Shown in pieces: positions 30,906 through 38,449 of a DNA stretch of 64,000 nucleotides. A program made the position numbers and the translations under genes. Each line of letters opens with the position of its first letter. Within the stretch, counting starts at the first letter, position 1. This DNA comes from Streptomyces sp. R21 (GTDB taxonomy: Bacteria > Actinomycetota > Actinomycetes > Streptomycetales > Streptomycetaceae). Location of the stretch: NCBI RefSeq assembly GCF_041051975.1, contig NZ_CP163435.1:2604001-2668000 (forward strand). Direction: 5' to 3'. The notes under the pieces were generated by a model. That model worked only from the letters and a program-made list of their open reading frames with translations, ran no database searches and was not told the origin of the DNA.

Positions 30906-31634
30906 GTGACCAGCGACCAGACCGTTCCCGCCGAGGGCCCCGACAGCCCCTTCCGTTCCGAGCGCACGGCGCGCGACGAGGCACCTCAGTTCGTGCTGCC
31001 CCTGGTCGTCCGCATCGAACGGGCCGCTCCCCCGGCCCGTACCGACGCGCTGGAGACGGCCGCCCGCGCCGTCCTGACGATCCTGAGCGACGAGCGCTCG
31101 GTCGGGGACGGCGAGTGGGCGCAGGCGATGCTGGACTGGCAGGACGCCCGGATCCGCAAGGTGGTCCGGCGGGCGCGCGGCGCCGAGTGGCGGCGGGCCG
31201 AGGCGCTGCCCGGCATCACGGTCGCGGGCAAGTCCGCGGAGGTACGGGTCTTCCCGCCCGTCCCGCTGGACGGCTGGCCCAAGGACCTGGCCCGGCTCCA
31301 GGTCTCCGGCACCGACCTCGACGATCCCGAGCCGCCCGTGGACGCGGACCCGACGGCGCCGGTGCTGTGGCTGAACCCCGAGCTCGACATGTCGGCCGGC
31401 AAGACGATGGCCCAGGCCGGCCATGGCGCCCAACTGGCCTGGTGGGAGCTCTCGGACGAGGAGCGCACGGCCTGGCGCGAGGCGGGCTTCCCGCTCGCCG
31501 TCCGCACCGCCGATCCCGCCCGGTGGCCCGGACTCACCACCTCCGGCCTCCCGTTGGTCCGCGACGCGGGATTCACGGAGATCGCGCCGGGTTCCTGCAC
31601 GGTGGTCGCGGACCACCCGGCGCTGCGCCGCTGA
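30906..31634 (+). CDS. Peptidyl-tRNA hydrolase PTH2-like protein
   Basis: 242 residues, GTG start after GGAGG. The C-terminal half carries LNPELDMSAGKTMAQAGHGAQLAWW, which resembles the active-site segment of Pth2 (a K...AQ...H arrangement), and ends GFTEIAPGSCTVVADHP, like the Pth2 C-terminal strands. The N-terminal 110 residues (LPLVVRIERAAPPARTDALETAAR) are an actinobacterial addition without clear function. Family role: release of stalled peptidyl-tRNA. Most bacteria rely on Pth1, so this is probably an auxiliary enzyme. Confidence 0.75.
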   Translation: MTSDQTVPAEGPDSPFRSERTARDEAPQFVLPLVVRIERAAPPARTDALETAARAVLTILSDERSVGDGEWAQAMLDWQDARIRKVVRRARGAEWRRAEALPGITVAGKSAEVRVFPPVPLDGWPKDLARLQVSGTDLDDPEPPVDADPTAPVLWLNPELDMSAGKTMAQAGHGAQLAWWELSDEERTAWREAGFPLAVRTADPARWPGLTTSGLPLVRDAGFTEIAPGSCTVVADHPALRR

Positions 31635-31664
31635 CGCCTGCGCCGGGGCGCCGTCGCCCACCCG

Positions 31665-32243
31665 TCACCCGGGCGGGGCGAAGTGGCCGATCAGGAGGGC
31701 GAGTCGGCGGTCGTGGCTCTCTCGGCGGAGCCGGCCGCTGCGCATCAGCGTGAGCAGCCCGTGCAGGCCGCTCCACAGGGTCTCGGTGAGGACGTCCGGG
31801 TCGTCGTCGCCGGAAAACGGCTCTACGGCCTGGTGGAGTTCCCCTAAGGCGGCACGCAGGGCGGCCGGTGCCTCGGGGGTCGCGAACGGCAGGTCCACGG
31901 CGTGCGTGAACATCGCGTCGTACAGCGCCGGGCGCCGCTCGCCGAACTGAGCGTAGGCCGCGCCGACCGCGGCCAGCACCTCGCGCGGCCCCGACGCCTT
32001 GGTGCGGGCCGCACGGAGTTCGTCCGCCATCTCGGCGAAGCCCTGGACGGCGACGGCGGCCGTGATGGCGTTCTTGCCTTTGAAGTGGCTGTACAGGACG
32101 GGCTGGCTGTACTCGATCTCGGCGGCCAGCCGACGCGTGGTCACCGCGTCCCAGCCCTCGGCCTCGGCCAGCTCCCGCGCGGCCGTGATGATCAGCCGCT
32201 CGCGGTCCGCTCGTTCGCGCTCTCGGCGCGTCTGGATCGACAT
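31665..32243 (-). CDS. TetR-family repressor
   Basis: 192 residues. The N-terminal HTH reads LIITAARELAEAEGWDAVTTRRLAAEIEYSQPVLYSHFKGKNAI, a textbook TetR domain; the C-terminal ligand domain is all-helical. It is divergent from the DUF4267 gene, with a pair of CTAGCG-type dyads in the 87-base space. It probably represses itself and that gene. The ligand is unknown. Confidence 0.93.
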   Translation of the reverse strand: MSIQTRRERERADRERLIITAARELAEAEGWDAVTTRRLAAEIEYSQPVLYSHFKGKNAITAAVAVQGFAEMADELRAARTKASGPREVLAAVGAAYAQFGERRPALYDAMFTHAVDLPFATPEAPAALRAALGELHQAVEPFSGDDDPDVLTETLWSGLHGLLTLMRSGRLRRESHDRRLALLIGHFAPPG

Positions 32244-32253
32244 GACCGCAATC

Positions 32254-32316
32254 CTAGCGCCGCTAGCATTATTGCCGACGCTATGTTATCTTCGCTCTTG
32301 TCACTAGCGCTGCTAG
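32254..32316. promoter_or_regulatory. Two TetR operator-like dyads flanking the divergent promoters
   Basis: CTAGCGCCGCTAG (32254-32266, perfect around one central base) and CTAGCGCTGCTAG (32304-32316, one mismatch) lie exactly 50 bases apart, one near each start codon. TATGTTATC between them is a likely -10 region. Confidence 0.8.
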
Positions 32317-32330
32317 CAAGGAGATCCGAG

Positions 32331-32702
32331 ATGCTCACTTCCTCCGCCTACGGCCTCGCCATCGTGCTCGACCTGTTCGTCCTGTTCATCGGCGCACGCT
32401 TCCTGTTCCAGCCCATACCGGCCGCCACGGGCTACGGCGTCCCCGCCAGGCAGCACGGCGACGCCGCCTATCTCACGGTCAAGGGCGGGCGCGACACCAC
32501 GTTCGGCATCATGGGCCTGGCGCTGCTCGCCTTCGCGGGACTTGAGGCCGAGGCGTGGTTCATGCTCGTCGTCGCCCTGGTGCCGCTGGGTGACACCCTG
32601 ATCGTGCTGCGGAACGGCGGAACCAAGGCGGTCGCCTTCGGAATTCACTTCGCCACCGCGGTAGTTGTCCTGCTCAGCGCGGCCCTGCTCTTCGCCGCGT
32701 GA
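32331..32702 (+). CDS. DUF4267 small membrane protein
   Basis: 123 residues with four hydrophobic helices: AYGLAIVLDLFVLFIGARFLF, TFGIMGLALLAFAGLEAEAWF, MLVVALVPLGDTLIVL and FATAVVVLLSAALLFA. The conserved GYGVPAR and VKGGRD segments lie between helices 1 and 2. AAGGAG precedes the ATG. It is probably controlled by the divergent TetR repressor. The molecular role of DUF4267 proteins is unknown. Confidence 0.82.
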   Translation: MLTSSAYGLAIVLDLFVLFIGARFLFQPIPAATGYGVPARQHGDAAYLTVKGGRDTTFGIMGLALLAFAGLEAEAWFMLVVALVPLGDTLIVLRNGGTKAVAFGIHFATAVVVLLSAALLFAA

Positions 32703-32793
32703 GCCGTACGCACGGCGCGTGAACCGCACGAACGACCAATGCCGGGAACAACAGGAATGCCGGGAAAGCCGTTCTCACCAGGGGAGTCTTGAG

Positions 32794-33285
32794 ATGTCGC
32801 TGATCGTGCCGGACTTCGACGAGTCCGTGATCGTCCGCTCCGCCGAGGCCGAAGTGATCGGCCGCGCCCCCACCACGCTGCGGCTGCTGGCCGACAGCAG
32901 TGCGACAGGCGGGGCGCTGTCCACCCTCCGCGCCACCCTCACGGCCGGCGCCGACGGTGCCAGACCGCATCACCACGCCAACTCCGCCGAGTTGTTCTAC
33001 ATGATCGACGGAACCGCCCAGCTCCTCTCCGGCGAGCAGATCGTCACCGCCGAGCGCGGCGACCTGGTCGTCGTACCGCCGGGCCTGTCGCACGCCTTCG
33101 CGGCCGCCCCCGGTGAGGACGCGGACATCCTCATCGTCATCACGCCCGGCGTCGAACGCTTCGAGTACTTCCGCCACTTGGAGCGGATCGCCTACGGCAA
33201 GGTGCCGCCGGAGAGCCTCCTGGACGTGCAGGAGATCTACGACACGTACTTCGAGCAGAGCGCGGCCTGGGACAAGCGCCACTGA
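32794..33285 (+). CDS. Cupin-domain protein
   Basis: 163 residues, GGGGAG upstream. The cupin core is visible: PHHHANSAELFYMIDGTAQLLSG (motif 1: histidines and glutamate for metal) and GDLVVVPPGLSHAFAAAPGEDA (motif 2 with histidine). The C-terminal tail holds FEYFRHLERIAYGKVPPESLL. Members range from dioxygenases to non-enzymatic binders; the actual reaction is unknown. It follows DUF4267 by about 90 bases and precedes a second TetR gene. Confidence 0.85.
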   Translation: MSLIVPDFDESVIVRSAEAEVIGRAPTTLRLLADSSATGGALSTLRATLTAGADGARPHHHANSAELFYMIDGTAQLLSGEQIVTAERGDLVVVPPGLSHAFAAAPGEDADILIVITPGVERFEYFRHLERIAYGKVPPESLLDVQEIYDTYFEQSAAWDKRH

Positions 33286-33379
33286 GCGGCACCGGCCGGG
33301 CGGTCCGCGAGGGCTAGGCTTTGCGGACGCTCCCGGACCGGGCATCCGCAGTGGGCATCTGGAACATGGGGAGGTCACG

Positions 33380-34024
33380 ATGGCCGGGACCCGGCTGGAC
33401 GGCAGGGTCGAACGCGGCAACCGTACGCGGCAGTTGGTCCTGAGCCGCACCGTGGACATCGCCTCGGTCGAGGGGCTGGAGGCGCTGTCCGTCGGGCGGC
33501 TGGCCACCGAGCTGCGCCTGAGCAAGAGCGGCGTCTTCGCCCTCTTCGGCTCCAAGCAGGAACTCCAGCTGGCGACGGTCCGGGAAGCGTCCCGCATCTA
33601 CGTGGAGCGGGTCATCCGGCCGGCGGCGCGAACCCCGGCCGGGGTGGCCCGGGTGTGGCGACTGTGCGACCTCTGGCTGGAGTACTCCCAGGGCCGCGTC
33701 TTCCCCGGCGGCTGCTTCTTCTACGAGGTCATCGCCGAGTTCGACGCCCGGTCCGGCCCCGTGCACGACGCCGTCGCCCGCGCTCAGCGGGACTGGACCG
33801 CCCATGTGGAGCGCACCATCGAGGAGGCCCGCGCCGTCGGCGACCTGCTGCCCGGCACGGACGCACCCCAACTCGCCTTCGAAATCATCGCGTTGATGGA
33901 GACCGCCAACACCGTCTCTGTCCTGCACGACGAAACGACCGCCTACCGCAGGGCCCGCGTCGGCATCGCGTCCCGGCTGCGGGGCGCGGCGACGGATCCC
34001 CTCCGGGTGCCCGAAGTCCCCTGA
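33380..34024 (+). CDS. TetR-family regulator
   Basis: 214 residues, GGGGAGG upstream. HTH: LVLSRTVDIASVEGLEALSVGRLATELRLSKSGVFALFGSKQEL. The C-terminal domain includes YSQGRVFPGGCFFYEVIAEFDARSGPVHDAV, typical of the TetR_C_16/TetR_C_33-like group. An imperfect palindrome lies about 50 bases after its stop, in front of the next gene, a likely target. Confidence 0.9.
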   Translation: MAGTRLDGRVERGNRTRQLVLSRTVDIASVEGLEALSVGRLATELRLSKSGVFALFGSKQELQLATVREASRIYVERVIRPAARTPAGVARVWRLCDLWLEYSQGRVFPGGCFFYEVIAEFDARSGPVHDAVARAQRDWTAHVERTIEEARAVGDLLPGTDAPQLAFEIIALMETANTVSVLHDETTAYRRARVGIASRLRGAATDPLRVPEVP

Positions 34025-34069
34025 CACGTACGGCAGTCAACCGTCGCCCTCGACTGTGCCGGTTCCTCC

Positions 34070-34099
34070 AAACAAGTAGCACGATCGTTCGCTTGGTTT
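34070..34099. promoter_or_regulatory. Imperfect palindrome before the TIGR03086 gene
   Basis: The dyad is centred on ACGATCGT (34081-34088), with outer arms AAAC and GTTT; ten of fifteen pairs match. It lies 13-42 bases upstream of the start at 34112 and downstream of a tetR gene. TATTCT just before the ATG could be the -10. Confidence 0.45.
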
Positions 34100-34111
34100 T
34101 ATTCTCGATCC

Positions 34112-34735
34112 ATGGACATCACCCAACAGGGCAGCGCTGAACGGGACTTCGTCGAACTCGACCGGGTCGCCGTGCACGAGTCGTTACGGCTGGTGGATCT
34201 GACCCGGGACACGGACTGGGAGCGGGACACCCCTTGTGCGGGGTGGACCCTGCGGCAGCTGGTGGCCCACATGGCCGCGCAGCACCACGGGTTCGCGGCG
34301 GCCGCGCGGGGGGCCGGGCACCGGATGGCGTACTGGCGCGAGCCGGCGGACATGACAGCGCCGGGGCGGACCTACCGCGGCGCGGCGACGACAGTGCTCG
34401 CCGCCTTCGCCGAACCGGGCGTACTGGGGCGGGAGTTCGCCCTGCCGGAGATCGGCGGCGAGTTCCCCGGGCGGCTGGCCGTCGGCTTTCACTTCATCGA
34501 CTACGTGGTGCACTCGTGGGACGTAGCGGCCTCGCTCGGTGTCGCCCTCGACCTGCCGGACCATGTCCGCGGCGCGGCGCTCGCCGTCGCCCGGCGCGTA
34601 CCGACGGACCCGGCGGGCCGCGGTCCGGGGTTCGCATTCGCGCCGGTTCTCGACGTGGCGGCGGGCGCCGACCCGCTGGACGAGGCGCTGCGTCTGCTGG
34701 GCCGCGACCCGGACAAGTGGCCACTGCCGAGCTGA
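34112..34735 (+). CDS. TIGR03086-family (DinB/mycothiol-dependent maleylpyruvate isomerase fold) protein
   Basis: 207 residues. Hallmarks: DTPCAGWTLRQLVAHMAAQHHGF (the TPC-x-W-x4-L-x2-H pattern), VGFHFIDYVVHSWDVAASLG (with the conserved H-x-WD) and the tail FAPVLDVAAGADPLDEALRLLGRDP. The three histidines of the four-helix DinB fold bind a metal; relatives use mycothiol. The substrate is unknown. Probably regulated by the TetR gene upstream. Confidence 0.85.
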   Translation: MDITQQGSAERDFVELDRVAVHESLRLVDLTRDTDWERDTPCAGWTLRQLVAHMAAQHHGFAAAARGAGHRMAYWREPADMTAPGRTYRGAATTVLAAFAEPGVLGREFALPEIGGEFPGRLAVGFHFIDYVVHSWDVAASLGVALDLPDHVRGAALAVARRVPTDPAGRGPGFAFAPVLDVAAGADPLDEALRLLGRDPDKWPLPS

Positions 34736-34888
34736 CGGCAGCAGGAACCTCAAATGTTGCTCTGAACGTCCGCTCCCCTGGGTTCGACCCCGACTGCCGG
34801 GGCCATGACTCCGTCACGCCGGAACACAGGTCCGTCGTGAGGAGACGACACGCAGGGTCGGTCGAACAGCGGTGATGGAGGAGGGGCC

Positions 34889-36268
34889 ATGAACCAGGTG
34901 ACACACGTGACACAGGTGACACAACCGAGGCAGCCGGGGCGGCTGGGGACCGGGATCGGATGGCGGCCGGAGATCGCCGACGCCGTGGAGCGCATGCCCG
35001 GTATCGACTGGGTCGAGGCCGTGGCGGAGAACCTGTGTCCCGGGCACCTCCCCGAGTCGCTGCTGCGGCTGCGCGAGCGCGGCGTCACCGTCGTCCCGCA
35101 CGGCGTCTCGCTCGGCCTCGGCGGCGCGGACCGCCCCGACGAGGCCCGGCTCACCGCACTGGCCGAGCGGGCCGAGGCGCTGGGCTCGCCGCTCGTCACG
35201 GAACACATCGCGTTCGTACGGGCCGGGGGCCCCCTCACCGCGTCGCCGCTCCTGGAGGCCGGGCACCTGCTGCCCGTCCCGCGCACCCGGGACGCGCTGG
35301 ACGTCCTGTGCGAGAACGTCCGCATCGCCCAGGCCGCGCTGCCTGTGCCGCTCGCCGTGGAGAACATCGCCGCGCTGATCTCCTGGCCCGGCGAGGAGAT
35401 GACCGAGGGGCAGTTCCTCTACGACCTGGTCGACCGTACCGGCGTACGGCTGCTGATCGACGTCGCCAACCTCCACACCAACCACGTCAACCGCGGCGAG
35501 GACCCCGCGCGGGCCCTCGACGAGCTGCCCGTCGAGGCCATCGCCTACGTCCATGTGGCCGGCGGCTTCGAGCGCGACGGCGTCTGGCACGACAGCCACG
35601 CCCACCCCGTGCCCCGCCCGGTCCTCGACATCCTCGCGGACCTCGCCTCCCGCGTGACCCCGCCCGGCGTTCTGCTGGAGCGCGACGACAACTTCCCGGA
35701 GCCCGGGGAGCTGGAGCGGGAGGTGGACGCCATTCAGGAGACGCTGGGGCGCGCGACGGGGCCGCGGGAAGCTGTCTCCTTGTCGCGATATGGCGCCGGG
35801 GACTTGTCCCGATGTGGCGCGGGGGACGCGCCGGTCGTCGACGCCGGGCCCGCCCGGCAGCGGGTCGGCCTCTCTCAGGCCGCGCTGCTCTCCGCGCTGG
35901 TCGCGGGGACGCCGGCGCCGGAGGGGTTCGACCGGGTGCGCCTCGGGGTGCAGGCGCGGGCACTTGCCGCCAAGCGGGCGGATGTCGTGGCGAAGGTGGC
36001 ACCGGAGCTGCCGGAGATCCTCGCGGCGGGGTATCGGCCCGCGTTCCTCGCGTACGCCCAGGGTCATCCGATGGGTGGGGGGTACCGGCGCGATGCGCTG
36101 GACTTCGCCGAGCATCTGTTGCTGGGTGGGGGGCCGGAGGACGCGGACGCTCGGCGGGCGCTGCGGGAGTGGTGGCTGGAGCGGTCGGGGCCGGTGCCGC
36201 GGTCGTCCCGGCCCGCGGTGCGGTTGGCTCGGGCCACTCGGCGGGTGTTGCTGCGGCACGGGGGGTGA
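34889..36268 (+). CDS. DUF692 multinuclear iron oxidase (MNIO)-like protein with C-terminal extension
   Basis: 459 residues. The DUF692 TIM-barrel fills residues 18-285: [89 protein letters not shown]. These hold the His/Glu/Asp/Asn residues expected to bind two or three irons. Family enzymes (MbnB, TglH, ChrH) oxidise or rearrange residues in ribosomal peptides. After a duplicated linker, a helical C-terminal domain follows ([21 protein letters not shown]...[19 protein letters not shown]), perhaps a fused partner or leader-recognition domain. No obvious precursor peptide was found beside it. Confidence 0.9.
   Translation: MNQVTHVTQVTQPRQPGRLGTGIGWRPEIADAVERMPGIDWVEAVAENLCPGHLPESLLRLRERGVTVVPHGVSLGLGGADRPDEARLTALAERAEALGSPLVTEHIAFVRAGGPLTASPLLEAGHLLPVPRTRDALDVLCENVRIAQAALPVPLAVENIAALISWPGEEMTEGQFLYDLVDRTGVRLLIDVANLHTNHVNRGEDPARALDELPVEAIAYVHVAGGFERDGVWHDSHAHPVPRPVLDILADLASRVTPPGVLLERDDNFPEPGELEREVDAIQETLGRATGPREAVSLSRYGAGDLSRCGAGDAPVVDAGPARQRVGLSQAALLSALVAGTPAPEGFDRVRLGVQARALAAKRADVVAKVAPELPEILAAGYRPAFLAYAQGHPMGGGYRRDALDFAEHLLLGGGPEDADARRALREWWLERSGPVPRSSRPAVRLARATRRVLLRHGG
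35780..35827 (+). repeat. 24-bp in-frame duplication in the DUF692 linker
   Basis: Two diverged 24-base units encode LSRYGAGD and LSRCGAGD in tandem between the DUF692 barrel and the C-terminal domain. Confidence 0.85.
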
Positions 36269-36606
36269 CGGGGAGTTTCTTCGCCCCCTCCGCCCCTACC
36301 CGTCCCGTCCTCCTGGGGGCTTCGCCCCCTTTCCCCCTTGTCGCGCTTCGCGCTCGTCCTCAAACGCCGGACGGGCTTAAACGCCCAAGTGTGCTGCGGT
36401 TAACAAGGTTGCCCATCTCCGCACAACCTGTGTTCGCTTCTCCCCGAATTGGGGTGGTTCATCCTCCGTCGTCGCTACCACATCCTGGTGTTCATTCCCC
36501 CTCCTCCAAGCCTCTCGGCTCGTACGGCAGTTGGCGTAGGACCCGCAGTAATATGCCAAGCCGCACCCGAAGCGCACTAGCGTGCGGTGCCGCAACAGGA
36601 GGCACC
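36269..36606. repeat. Intergenic region with Streptomyces-type repeat (copy A)
   Basis: This 338-base space holds no ORF. Its left part has a GGGGGC-TTC-GCCCCC hairpin (36315-36329) and a 25-bp segment (36353-36377) containing CCTCAAACGCCGGACGGGCT, identical to one at 60972-60996. The right part is lower in GC and presumably carries the promoter of the DUF4142 gene; no operator was recognised. Confidence 0.75.
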
Positions 36607-37386
36607 ATGCGATCCATCAACCGCACCGGACTGATCAGCGGGACCGGGCTCATCATCACCGGCCTCACGGCGACTCTCATCGCCCTGGTCTTTCCGATCT
36701 GGTCGTACGCGGACCGCTCCGGCACCGGCCTCGACACCCTGAACGCGGAGACCGTGTCGACGAAGTTCGGGCCGCTGTCCGGGCTGGACCGGGAGTTCAT
36801 CACGAAGGTCCGGCTGGCCGGGCTGTGGGAGCTGCCCGCGGGGCAGGAGGCCGAGGAGCGCGGCACCACACAGGCCGTGCGGACCGCCGGCCGGCATCTC
36901 GTCGAGGGGCACACGTTCCTGGACGCCCGGGTCCGCAACGTGGCGGCGCGGCTCGGTCTGGAGCTGCCCAACCAGCCCAACCCGCAGCAGCGCGGGTGGC
37001 TGGCGACGCTCGGCGCGGCGCACGGCGACGAGTTCGACGTCGAGTTCGCCAACATCCTGCGCAAGGCGCACGGCAAGGTCTTCTCCGTCGTCGCCCTGGT
37101 CCGCGCGAACACCCGCAACTCACTGGTCCGCGACCTCGCCGACGACGCGAACACCACCGTCCTCGACCACATCAAGGTCCTGGAGGCCACCGGGAACGTC
37201 GACTTCGACGCGCTCGCGCGGGACGCGGCCACCGCGAGCCCGCCGCCGCTCACCCACTCGCCCGCCCCGCCCGGCCCCACGGACGCCCCGCAGACGCCGG
37301 TCCCGGTGAGCCCGTCGCCGGCCTCGGACTACGGGCTCCCGCCGGCCGCCTCCAGCCCACCTCCCGGGCAGGACAAGGACTCCTAG
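36607..37386 (+). CDS. DUF4142 secreted/anchored four-helix protein
   Basis: 259 residues, AGGAGG upstream. An N-terminal hydrophobic segment (LIITGLTATLIALVFPIWSYA) acts as signal or anchor. The DUF4142 domain follows: GPLSGLDREFITKVRLAGLWELPAGQEA, RTAGRHLVEGHTFLDARV and EFDVEFANILRKAHGKVFSVVALVRANTRN. This is a ferritin-like helical bundle in which metal binding has been proposed but not shown here. The last 50 residues are Pro/Ser/Thr-rich, probably a wall-spanning tail. Its neighbours are DUF692 and TIGR04222 genes. Confidence 0.85.
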   Translation: MRSINRTGLISGTGLIITGLTATLIALVFPIWSYADRSGTGLDTLNAETVSTKFGPLSGLDREFITKVRLAGLWELPAGQEAEERGTTQAVRTAGRHLVEGHTFLDARVRNVAARLGLELPNQPNPQQRGWLATLGAAHGDEFDVEFANILRKAHGKVFSVVALVRANTRNSLVRDLADDANTTVLDHIKVLEATGNVDFDALARDAATASPPPLTHSPAPPGPTDAPQTPVPVSPSPASDYGLPPAASSPPPGQDKDS

Positions 37387-37508
37387 AGGGCTTTCGGCGA
37401 GGACTCCGGGCGTCGAGCGTCAAGCGGAACGTCACGTACCCACAACGCTCCGTCCATATCGTGAACAAGGCATGGCGCTCCCCCGATTGCGTCGCATAGA
37501 AAAACGCC

Positions 37509-38306
37509 ATGTTCTGGGTCCTTCTCCTGCTCCTGGCCTGGGCCGCGGCCGGCGTCTCGTGCACGCGGCTGTGCCTGGCGGCCGTGCGTGCGGCGGCCGC
37601 CGACGCGGACGGTTCGCGCGGGCACGATCTCACGCTGTACGAGGCCGCGTTCCTGTCCGGCGGCCCGGCCCGGGTCGCCGATCTGACACTGGTGTCGATG
37701 GCCCGGCAGCACCGGCTGCTGCTCGCGCACACCGGCTGGGCGACGGTCGTGGACCCGCGCGGGCGCGACGACATGGAGCGCTCGGTGATCGGAGCCATCG
37801 GCCCGGAGGGCCAGTCCCGGATAGCGCCGGTACGGGCCACCGCGGCGACCGCGGACTGCGTACGCACCCTCGCCGACCGGCTCGTCGCCGCCGGCCTCGC
37901 CGTGCCCGACGGGGCACGCACCTCGGTCGCGGGCGCCGTCCGCCAGGTCCAGGCGGCCTCGGCGGCCGTCCTCGCGCTGGGCGCCGTAGCGCTGCTGCTG
38001 CCCTCGCAGACCACCGGGAACGAAGTGCCGGTGGCCGTCTGGTTCATGCTCCCGCTGGTCCTCACGCTGAGCTGCCTGGCCATCGCCCGGATCGAGGTGC
38101 ACCCCTACACGCGCTGGGCGTCCCCGGCCGGGCAGCGGCTGCTCGGCACGCTCACCCGACGCCCCGACGGCAGCGGCGACGACCGTACGTACCTCACATC
38201 GGTGGCCGTGCGCGGTGTCCGCGCGATCGGCGAGCCGGATCTGCGGGCGGCCTTCGCGCACCGCGACCGGCAGTACGGGCCGCGCGACCGCGAGTGGCAC
38301 GCCTGA
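37509..38306 (+). CDS. TIGR04222-domain membrane protein
   Basis: 265 residues. It starts with a membrane helix (MFWVLLLLLAWAAAGVSC). The TIGR04222 core follows: LTLYEAAFLSGGPARVADLTLVSMARQHRLLL. Two more helices come later (SAAVLALGAVALLL, VAVWFMLPLVLTLSCLAIARI). By recollection, TIGR04222 genes in actinomycetes often sit beside DUF692 genes and often end in Cys/Gly-rich tails. This copy has no such tail. The start has no clear ribosome site. The function is unknown. Confidence 0.75.
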   Translation: MFWVLLLLLAWAAAGVSCTRLCLAAVRAAAADADGSRGHDLTLYEAAFLSGGPARVADLTLVSMARQHRLLLAHTGWATVVDPRGRDDMERSVIGAIGPEGQSRIAPVRATAATADCVRTLADRLVAAGLAVPDGARTSVAGAVRQVQAASAAVLALGAVALLLPSQTTGNEVPVAVWFMLPLVLTLSCLAIARIEVHPYTRWASPAGQRLLGTLTRRPDGSGDDRTYLTSVAVRGVRAIGEPDLRAAFAHRDRQYGPRDREWHA

Positions 38307-38449
38307 CCGACTGGCCCATTGAGCGGCTGACCGGCGCGCGAGGGGGCGCATCGGGGTCATTGGACCCGACACCGGGGGCCGGTGCTTTACTTCGCCAACC
38401 GCCGAACGAAACATCCTTTCTGTCGCTGCCGCGCGCCGAAGGGATCCCG

